Positions 31,522-31,957 of a DNA stretch of 31,957 bases are shown here, one piece after another. The translations under genes were made by a program, and so were the position numbers. Each line of letters opens with the position of its first letter. The stretch's first letter is position 1. The notes beneath the pieces are model-generated. The model searched no databases, was not told the DNA's origin, and was given only the letters and a program-made list of their open reading frames with translations. The stretch is from Dehalococcoidia bacterium (GTDB lineage Bacteria; Chloroflexota; Dehalococcoidia; Bin125): the NCBI GenBank assembly GCA_007571275.1, contig RKRS01000048.1, positions 1-31,957 of the forward strand, read 5' to 3'.

Positions 31522-31957
31522 ATGAGAATTACTGCTATCAGAACCTTTATGGCGCGGTTTGGTAACCGTCCGCGTGGACTCATCAAAATAGAAACGGACG
31601 AAGGACTTTACGGGTGGGGAGAAGCCTACTCCACGGGGCCAGACCTCTCTGTTGAACCGATTGCCGATTACATCTTTGAGATGATTCAGGGTGATGACCC
31701 GAGGCGGATTGAGTATATCATGATGAAACTGCATCAGCAGTTCCGTTTTCCAGCCGGTGGTGCCGGACTTGCCGTTATTTCGGCTGTTGATCATGCCCTT
31801 TGGGACATCAGTGGTAAGGCAGCAGGCTTGCCGGTTTATATGCTCCTCGGTGGGCATGCCCGAGACAGGATCCGTGTCTACCGCGGCATCGGCGGTAGGG
31901 ACGGCATTGAAGCCGCCGACCAAGCGCATAAACTCCATGAAGAGTGGGGGTTCACTG
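31522..31957 (+). CDS. Mandelate racemase/muconate-lactonising enzyme family protein (partial, C-terminus outside window)
   Basis: The first 145 codons of an enolase-superfamily protein, cut by the window edge. It begins MRITAIRTFMARFGNRPRGL, then IKIETDEGLYGWGEAYSTGP (the typical capping-domain strand and WGE turn) and the helix SAVDHALWDISGKAAGLPVY followed by LLGG. These are the N-terminal capping domain and the start of the barrel; the metal ligands and catalytic Lys/His lie beyond. Such enzymes dehydrate sugar acids such as galactonate or racemise acids. GGAGG lies 15 bases before ATG 31522, farther than usual. Composition is AT-richer than the left part, like the sialate esterase. Together they resemble a sugar-degrading gene set. 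Confidence 0.88.
   Translation, partial: MRITAIRTFMARFGNRPRGLIKIETDEGLYGWGEAYSTGPDLSVEPIADYIFEMIQGDDPRRIEYIMMKLHQQFRFPAGGAGLAVISAVDHALWDISGKAAGLPVYMLLGGHARDRIRVYRGIGGRDGIEAADQAHKLHEEWGFT

Noticed and set aside
1..31957. CRISPR arrays, tRNA, rRNA, insertion sequences
   Set aside because: No regularly spaced direct repeats, no cloverleaf with TTC-arm consensus, and no transposase or terminal inverted repeats were seen; repeats in the lipoprotein gene (25.6-27.4 kb) are protein-level calcium loops, not DNA arrays.

Overview
The window is a dense stretch of a GC-rich bacterial chromosome (by eye well above 60% G+C up to about 28.78 kb). Adjacent genes frequently share start/stop overlaps (ATGA, TGATG). 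Two putative F420/FMN oxidoreductase families, a class III CoA-transferase, an acyl-CoA dehydrogenase, an HspR-type heat-shock repressor, a heterodimeric ABC exporter and an ASPIC/UnbV lipoprotein fit a Chloroflexota-like or deep Gram-positive organism, possibly a marine or host-associated one. This is inference from gene families; no rRNA or other phylogenetic marker is present. No intergenic gap exceeds about 210 bp.

Region 1 (1-8.1 kb) is catabolic: a cut-off short-chain dehydrogenase, an ABM-like protein that seems to have lost its middle, a ThDP-dependent enzyme closed by a strong hairpin, a protein with two fused split-barrel domains, three tandem VOC (glyoxalase-fold) paralogues, a secreted cell-wall amidase with long N-terminal beta modules, and an acyl-CoA dehydrogenase. 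Region 2 (8.1-17 kb) is housekeeping and transport: a membrane protein, a YqeK-like HD hydrolase and ruvB in one operon; two half-transporters forming a heterodimeric ABC exporter with one degenerate ATP site; a RimI-like acetyltransferase; a cytidylate-kinase-like protein; and a 2H-phosphoesterase-like protein. Region 3 (17-21.6 kb) is a heat-shock locus: hsp20 faces dnaJ(CbpA type)-hspR-clp across a 170-bp region carrying two palindromes. The Clp ATPase has ClpC rather than ClpB features, so the set looks like a self-regulated chaperone and proteolysis module. Region 4 (21.6-28.8 kb) is a crotonase-DinB-luciferase-like operon, a flavoprotein with a cysteine-rich tail, a CRTAC1-type lipoprotein and a CaiB-type CoA-transferase.

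Region 5 (28.8-32 kb) is different. An orphan beta-class DNA methyltransferase of about 50% G+C lies next to the last ~84 codons of a carboxylesterase, which breaks off at about position 29,998. There the sequence switches to about 42-45% G+C with a 5'-truncated sialate O-acetylesterase and a mandelate racemase/enolase-family gene, as in carbohydrate-degrading bacteria of other phyla. The switch is either a recombination boundary or a chimeric assembly join.

The signals most worth following are the ~29,998 junction, the HspR/ClpC locus and its palindromes, a three-way-junction-like structured element behind clp (21,456-21,551), and the CC-x3-C-x-C tail of the flavoprotein.
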